Below are positions 6,005-10,263 of a DNA stretch of 10,263 nt, in pieces (position 1 is the first letter of the stretch; each line of letters begins with the position of its first letter). The position numbers were made by a program, and so were the translations under genes. This DNA comes from Flavobacteriales bacterium (GTDB lineage Bacteria > Bacteroidota > Bacteroidia > Flavobacteriales_D > Parvicellaceae): contig WFNC01000296.1 of NCBI GenBank assembly GCA_015488785.1, positions 1 through 10,263 on the forward strand, given 5' to 3'. The notes beneath the pieces were generated by a model. It ran no database searches. It was not told the origin of the DNA and saw only the letters and a program-made list of their open reading frames with translations.

Positions 6005-6436
6005 ATGAGAAAAATTATTATTTCCGTCTTGTTAGTTTCTAGCGTATTGGCTAGTTGTAAAATAACTGACAAGAACGAACATAGAGAAGTTACAGCAGAT
6101 ATGATTGAACCAGAAAATCCACCTGTGATGGCGTTTGAAAATGAAACATTTGAGTTTAACGACTTGGCTGTTGGTTCGACTCTTAAAAGTTCGTTTAAAT
6201 TTACCAATACTGGAAAATCAGCATTAATTTTATTTGATGTAAAAGCTTCTTGCGGTTGTACTGTTCTAAATGGATGGCCCAAAGAACCAATTGCTCCAGG
6301 TAAATCGGCAGAAATTCCTTTTGAATTTACGCCTAATGTTACTGGACAAAACAATAAATCGATTTCGATTGTAGCCAATACGGTTCCTTCTACCAAAAAA
6401 CTAGTGATTAAAGGAACGGTTGTAGGTACAAACTAA
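6005..6436 (+). CDS. DUF1573 domain lipoprotein
   Basis: A 143-residue secreted protein. Residues 1-17 form a lipoprotein signal (MRKIIIS then a hydrophobic stretch) with lipobox LASC, so C18 should be lipidated and the protein anchored in a membrane facing the periplasm or outside. The rest is a single DUF1573 beta-sandwich: FNDLAVGSTLKSSFKFTNTG (51-70), the family hallmark KASCGCT (80-86, with C83 and C85), then IAPGKSAEIPFEF (96-108) and KKLVIKGTV (131-139). The fold resembles ASH/immunoglobulin-like domains. The biochemical function is unknown. Cotranscription with nusB, yajC and coaE is suggested by the 10- and 25-base gaps; I recall this order as common in flavobacteria, which hints at a conserved envelope role but proves none. 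Confidence 0.88.
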   Translation: MRKIIISVLLVSSVLASCKITDKNEHREVTADMIEPENPPVMAFENETFEFNDLAVGSTLKSSFKFTNTGKSALILFDVKASCGCTVLNGWPKEPIAPGKSAEIPFEFTPNVTGQNNKSISIVANTVPSTKKLVIKGTVVGTN

Positions 6437-6461
6437 ATTAATAAAATAAAAAACACGAAAA

Positions 6462-6761
6462 ATGACACTATTACAAGCAGCTGAAGGAGGCACAGGAATG
6501 TTAAATATAATAATGATGATTGCAATATTTGCTGTCTTTTATTTTTTTATGATACGACCTCAACAAAAGAAAGCAAAGGAATTAGAAAAATACAAGGAAG
6601 GAATTGCAAAAGGAGATCAAATTGTAACCATTGGAGGAATACATGGAAAAGTAACCAGTGTACAAGATACAACTGTGGTAATTGCTGTAGAAGATGGAAA
6701 ATTGAGAATCGAGAAATCGGCTTTATCAATTGATGCTTCAACAATGCTTAATGCTAAATAA
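6462..6761 (+). CDS. yajC: Preprotein translocase accessory subunit YajC
   Basis: YajC is a small inner-membrane protein that associates with SecDF-YidC at the Sec translocon. This 99-residue protein has one membrane segment (about 14-31, MLNIIMMIAIFAVFYFFM) followed directly by IRPQQKKAKE, the family signature. A soluble domain follows with GDQIVTIGGIHGKVTSV (51-67), the conserved KOW-like core. Length and domain order are normal. Its stop is 2 bases before the coaE start, so translation of the two is probably coupled. The leader after the DUF1573 gene is A-rich, as is common for translation starts in this phylum. Confidence 0.96.
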   Translation: MTLLQAAEGGTGMLNIIMMIAIFAVFYFFMIRPQQKKAKELEKYKEGIAKGDQIVTIGGIHGKVTSVQDTTVVIAVEDGKLRIEKSALSIDASTMLNAK

Positions 6762-6763
6762 AA

Positions 6764-7354
6764 ATGCTTAAAATTGGACTTACAGGAGGTATTGGAAGTG
6801 GAAAGACTACGGTAGCTTCTGTATTTAGTTCTTTTGGTATTCCTGTTTACAATTCGGATATTCGTGCAAAATGGGTAATGCATAATAATACCGAATTGAT
6901 TGTTTCTATCAAAAATTTATTGGGTGAAAATGCTTATTTAAATGGAGAATTAAATAAGGTTTATATTTCTGAAAAGATTTTTAATTCTAAGGATTTACTT
7001 CAACAAATGAATGCTTTGGTTCATCCCAAAGTAGCTGAGGATTTTAAGCTTTGGTGTTTAGAAAATTCCAAGGCTTCATTTGTAATAAAAGAATCTGCCA
7101 TTCTTATTGAAAGTCAAGCTTATAAAAGTATTGATAAAATAATAGTCGTGAATGCTCCGCTAGCCATTCGTATAAAACGTGTTGCGCTAAGAGATAATAT
7201 TACAGAAGATGCGATTCAAGCAAGAATAAACAATCAAATAAGCGAAAATGAACGTAATAAATTTGCTGATTATATTATTCATAACAATAGTCAAGATTCA
7301 TTGATTTTGCAAGTTAAAGAAATCATAAGTGAGCTTAAGCGTATTGCTGTTTAG
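6764..7354 (+). CDS. coaE: Dephospho-CoA kinase
   Basis: CoaE phosphorylates the 3'-hydroxyl of the dephospho-CoA ribose with ATP, the last step of coenzyme A synthesis. The 196-residue length is typical. The P-loop is GGIGSGKT (8-15, K14 and T15). D32 in NSDIRAK is the expected catalytic base. HPKV (87-90), ESAILIES (110-117) and the lid-region arginines R137, R140 and R143 follow, then RINNQISENERNKFADYII (154-172), the conserved CoA-binding end. It is the last gene of the plus-strand cluster and converges on the phosphatase gene. Together with panB it places the first and last steps of the pantothenate-CoA pathway within 6 kb, although in different transcripts. Confidence 0.96.
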   Translation: MLKIGLTGGIGSGKTTVASVFSSFGIPVYNSDIRAKWVMHNNTELIVSIKNLLGENAYLNGELNKVYISEKIFNSKDLLQQMNALVHPKVAEDFKLWCLENSKASFVIKESAILIESQAYKSIDKIIVVNAPLAIRIKRVALRDNITEDAIQARINNQISENERNKFADYIIHNNSQDSLILQVKEIISELKRIAV

Positions 7355-7379
7355 TTTATATTCTAATTCCAATCATACA
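7355..7379. repeat. 25-bp direct repeat, downstream copy (relic of a paralogue 3' end)
   Basis: This segment is identical to 10212-10236. On the minus strand it encodes the C-terminal codons CMIGIRI plus the stop of the second SpoIIE-domain gene, but reading further upstream in that frame reaches a stop within a few codons and shows no homology. It is therefore a short detached copy of the paralogue end, sitting between coaE and the large phosphatase gene. Confidence 0.8.
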
Positions 7380-7381
7380 GC

Positions 7382-7425
7382 TAATTGCTCTTTTCTTATC
7401 TTGCTAAACTCAATAGAGCAAATTA
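7382..7425. terminator. Possible terminator hairpin between convergent genes
   Basis: TAATTGCTCT (7382-7391) pairs with AGAGCAAATTA (7415-7425) with one bulged A, around a 23-base loop, and includes the stop codon of the minus-strand gene. Neither side is followed by a clear U-run, so termination is only suggested by its position. Confidence 0.35.
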
Positions 7426-10206
7426 CGATTCTTTAAAATTAATTCCTATAACACAAACATCATCCACTTGCTCTAAATCCCTTTTCCAATTGCTAAAAGT
7501 TTCGTTCAAGATTAAATATTGTTCATTCATAGACTTATCTTGAATTTCGATTAATAATCTTTTGAATGGTCTATATTTATATTTTTTTCCATTTTCCCCT
7601 CCAAACTGGTCTGCATATCCATCTGAAAATAAGTATAGATTATCCCCTTCTTTTAACTCTATTTCTTGTTGTGAAAAATCACACATCTCATCCAAAAGGC
7701 TAATAGATTGCCTATCTCCTTTATACTCTATGAGTGAAAAATCAATTCCTATGACAGAACTTCTTTCTTCTTTTTGCTCTTTCGTCAAGAATTTGGTTCT
7801 CCGAACGATCCATAACGGATTATTTGCTCCAGAAAAAAAGACTTTGCCGTCTTTAAAAGCACACAAAGAGATATCCATTCCATCTTTTATTTCTTCGCCA
7901 CTTTTCGCAAAAGTCTCGACAACTAACTCCCTTGTTTTATCCAACAACTTGGAAGGTTCCGTAATTCCAAACTCTTTTACAGAACGGTTTAGAGCACTTG
8001 AACAAACAACACTAACCATTGCTCCGGGGACTCCGTGCCCAGTAGAATCTGCAACCGCTAAAAACTGTACATCATTTTTGTGTTCGCTCCAATAAAAGTC
8101 ACCAGAAACCACATCTTTAGGTAAGAATAAGATAAAGTTATTTTCACTAATTTTATTGAGTGTTTCAAAAGGAGGTAACATAGATGCTTGTAAACGTTTT
8201 GCATACCTTATACTATCAGTAAGGTCTTCATAAACCTCTTCAAGCTCTTCATGTTGTTGTGCTATTTCTATTTTTTGGTTTTCGGCAATCTGTTGTTGCT
8301 CTTCGGCAACGTTTTTTTGAATTTCTATTTCTTTTTTCTGTTGTTGAATTTGTTTATTCTTTTTCAACATAAATAAGGCAAACAGAACAACCAATCCAAG
8401 ACCTCCAAAAAGGGCATATTGTTGCATCCTTTTACTCTTTAGTTCTGCTTCTTGTTTAGCAATTTGAACTTCTTTTATTTTTTTAGCTTTTAAGTACTCT
8501 ATTGAATCGGCGGCAGCTTGTTTTTCGTATTGAGAACGGTATTCGTATTGAATTAAAGCTTTTTGATTTTCTTTGTTTTGGAGGCTGTCTCTAAATTTAA
8601 TATAAACCTCTTGCATTTCGAAAGCCTTCTTATAACTCTTACTTTCTTTATATCTCATATATAAAAAATTAGAAACATTCATTCTTAATTGAACCTCATT
8701 AAGTTCTAAAGATAATTTATAGGCACTCTCTCCTTTTTTTAACGCTTTATTCAATTCTCTTTTTTCCAAGGCTAATTTCCCCATTCCTAATAAAATTCTC
8801 ACTTGTATATCTTTACCCCCAGATTTTAGACTAATTGATAAACTTTCTTCTAGCATATTTTCAACTTCTGCTATCATAAAAGACCTATTCATTTCAATCT
8901 CCCTACTATCAATCTCTTTATTTATTTCAATACTAGATGAATCTACATTAAGATATTCGATATATGCTTCTGATAAGTTTACCAATGTAGCTACCATATC
9001 TTCCTTTAAATTATTTTTTCTTTGCGTAGCTATAGATTTTCTATAAAAATCAAATGCTTTCTTGTAATTCTTATTTTTCAAATAGATACTAGCAATACCT
9101 CCATAAGTGTTAGATAATATTTTCATGTTTTTTATTTCTTTTGAAATATCTAACGCCTTCAAATAGTAACCTAAAGCTATTTTATTCTCGCTTTGATTTT
9201 CATAAACACTTCCTATACTTTTATAGATAATAGCTAAATCATCTAAATCTTTATTCTTAATGTAACTTTTAATTAATAACTTATAATAATTAATAGCTTT
9301 TTGATTGTCTCCTCTAGCTGAATATAAGGTAGCTAAATTACTATAGAGCTTTAATTCTACACCTTTATTTTGACTTTCTTTTGCTAATTTTAATCCTTTA
9401 TTGTAATACTCAAATGCTTTTGCCTCTTTGCCCAATATATAATAAATCCCCCCAAGGTTTAAATAACCATTGCATATTTCTTTAGGTATATTTAATTCTT
9501 TATTAATTGCTAAACTTTTGTTAAAATAAATAATTGCGAGCTCATAATTAGCCTTAGCTTTAGCAATTACTCCCATATTATTATAAATTCCTGCTACATG
9601 CTTCTTTTTCCCCATCTCTTTAAAAACTACGATACTAGCACTGAAATAGTCTAAAGCGACATCAAGTTTTCCCATATTAGCATAAACAGCCCCCAAATTT
9701 AAAAAAACTCCAGCTCTCCCCTCTTTAAATTCAGGTACCTTTTCATTGGTCGTTAAGTCTAAACATTTCTCAAAATTACGAATTGCTTTTTCAAATTCTC
9801 CTCTACGAAAAAAGACCGTTCCTATATTAAAATAAGAATTAAAATAACCAAAGCTATAATTTATTGAGTCCGAAATCTCCATTCCTTTTTTAAAGTATCG
9901 ATTAGCATCATCAAATTCGGAATGTAAAATACTTAACCTTCCTTTTTGAATTATGAAATTCACACAGTATGCATACTTTCTTTTTTCCTTTGCAAAGTCA
10001 AATCCTTTGTTTGCTACCAATACCGCTCTACTTGGATTACTATGCATATACCCCAATGAATTAAACTGATATAAAGCTTCTAACCTAACGGTATCAAGTT
10101 TTGTATCATCTTCCCAAACGTTCCAAAGCGAATCTAAATTAGTTTGTGCTTTACCAACAAAACCAACTAGTATAAAAAAACTAAATATTATTATATTCTT
10201 TATCAT
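7423..10206 (-). CDS. TPR-repeat membrane protein with SpoIIE/PP2C phosphatase domain
   Basis: A 927-residue predicted sensor phosphatase. Residues 1-20 are a signal peptide (hydrophobic core, cleavage likely after GKA). About ten TPR units fill residues 80-540, for example 165-199, 205-237, 245-277, 285-317, 325-357 and 363-397; an insert near 420-450 breaks the register. A charged coiled coil (about 545-592) leads to one membrane segment (597-614, ALFGGLGLVVLFALFML), then a second coiled coil (615-662). The C-terminal SpoIIE domain (about 690-923) keeps acidic metal-binding candidates: D703 in SGDFYW, D720 in ADSTGHGVPGAM, D778 in GMDIS, D862 in LFSDGYADQFGG and D915/D916 in EQVDDVCVIGI. 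Topology would put TPRs in the periplasm and the serine/threonine phosphatase in the cytoplasm. Substrate and signal are unknown. The start is 6 bases after a paralogue's stop. Confidence 0.93.
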   Translation of the reverse strand: MIKNIIIFSFFILVGFVGKAQTNLDSLWNVWEDDTKLDTVRLEALYQFNSLGYMHSNPSRAVLVANKGFDFAKEKRKYAYCVNFIIQKGRLSILHSEFDDANRYFKKGMEISDSINYSFGYFNSYFNIGTVFFRRGEFEKAIRNFEKCLDLTTNEKVPEFKEGRAGVFLNLGAVYANMGKLDVALDYFSASIVVFKEMGKKKHVAGIYNNMGVIAKAKANYELAIIYFNKSLAINKELNIPKEICNGYLNLGGIYYILGKEAKAFEYYNKGLKLAKESQNKGVELKLYSNLATLYSARGDNQKAINYYKLLIKSYIKNKDLDDLAIIYKSIGSVYENQSENKIALGYYLKALDISKEIKNMKILSNTYGGIASIYLKNKNYKKAFDFYRKSIATQRKNNLKEDMVATLVNLSEAYIEYLNVDSSSIEINKEIDSREIEMNRSFMIAEVENMLEESLSISLKSGGKDIQVRILLGMGKLALEKRELNKALKKGESAYKLSLELNEVQLRMNVSNFLYMRYKESKSYKKAFEMQEVYIKFRDSLQNKENQKALIQYEYRSQYEKQAAADSIEYLKAKKIKEVQIAKQEAELKSKRMQQYALFGGLGLVVLFALFMLKKNKQIQQQKKEIEIQKNVAEEQQQIAENQKIEIAQQHEELEEVYEDLTDSIRYAKRLQASMLPPFETLNKISENNFILFLPKDVVSGDFYWSEHKNDVQFLAVADSTGHGVPGAMVSVVCSSALNRSVKEFGITEPSKLLDKTRELVVETFAKSGEEIKDGMDISLCAFKDGKVFFSGANNPLWIVRRTKFLTKEQKEERSSVIGIDFSLIEYKGDRQSISLLDEMCDFSQQEIELKEGDNLYLFSDGYADQFGGENGKKYKYRPFKRLLIEIQDKSMNEQYLILNETFSNWKRDLEQVDDVCVIGINFKES

Positions 10207-10211
10207 AATCT

Positions 10212-10236
10212 TTTATATTCTAATTCCAATCATACA
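10212..10236. repeat. 25-bp direct repeat, upstream copy (paralogue 3' end)
   Basis: Identical to 7355-7379. This copy is in its native context: it carries the last seven codons (CMIGIRI) and the stop of the gene that enters from the right window edge. Together the two copies bracket the complete large phosphatase gene, giving a unit of 2857 bases. Confidence 0.8.
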
Positions 10237-10263
10237 AACATCATCCAATTGTTCGTTGTCTCC
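10213..10263 (-). CDS. C-terminal end of a second SpoIIE/PP2C-domain protein
   Basis: The minus strand reads GDNEQLDDVCMIGIRI and then TAA at 10213-10215; the gene continues beyond the window. EQLDDVCMIGI matches EQVDDVCVIGI at the end of the neighbouring 927-residue protein, the last metal-binding motif of the SpoIIE phosphatase fold. The two genes are in the same direction with 6 bases between them, so they are tandem paralogues, probably co-transcribed. Whether this one also carries TPRs and a membrane segment cannot be seen. Confidence 0.8.
   Translation of the reverse strand, partial: GDNEQLDDVCMIGIRI

Noticed and set aside
5983..6396. 137-codon minus-strand open frame over the DUF1573 gene
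   Set aside because: It is antisense to a recognisable lipoprotein gene and shows no family signature; it is a shadow.
7562..8095. 177-codon plus-strand open frame inside the phosphatase gene
   Set aside because: It is antisense to the conserved SpoIIE domain, has no recognisable motif and no promoter, and is a coding shadow.

Overview
The window looks like chromosomal DNA of a flavobacterium or a close relative in the Bacteroidota. It is AT-rich. Likely promoters carry the Bacteroidota-type -7 box TAnnTTTG and there are no obvious Shine-Dalgarno sites. Proteins typical of the phylum include a NusB of about 315 residues, a short DUF1573 lipoprotein, and a TPR-transmembrane-SpoIIE phosphatase.

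Layout. Positions 1-48 hold the last codons of an upstream gene, followed 12 bases later by a family 4-type glycosyltransferase (61-1230, +). Convergent with it is a minus-strand pair, fabD then panB (3009-1283), which ends in a strong hairpin plus U-run whose U-run template lies inside the glycosyltransferase 3' end. A gene-free stretch of about 890 bases (3010-3899) separates this pair from a divergent plus-strand cluster. It holds two related palindromic elements in opposite orientation, sharing exact 23-bp and 15-bp blocks. Between them are three diverged copies of a roughly 50-bp hairpin motif, one of them interrupted. Both divergent gene sets have the same 12-base promoter core facing outward.

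The plus-strand cluster 3900-7354 is leucine/valine-type amino-acid dehydrogenase, nusB, DUF1573 lipoprotein, yajC, coaE, with gaps of 2 to 31 bases, so one transcript is likely. A large minus-strand gene (10206-7423) then encodes a signal peptide, many TPRs, one membrane segment, coiled coil and a PP2C/SpoIIE phosphatase domain. Six bases upstream of its start is the stop codon of a second gene with the same C-terminal motif, so the window ends inside a tandem paralogue array. The large gene is bracketed by exact 25-bp direct repeats that correspond to the 3' end of that paralogue.

Functionally most genes are housekeeping: coenzyme A synthesis (panB, coaE), fatty-acid initiation (fabD), branched-chain amino-acid catabolism, transcription antitermination and protein secretion. 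The unusual material is the composite repeat island at 3098-3708 and the repeat-bracketed phosphatase gene. I saw no tRNA, rRNA, CRISPR array or transposase gene.
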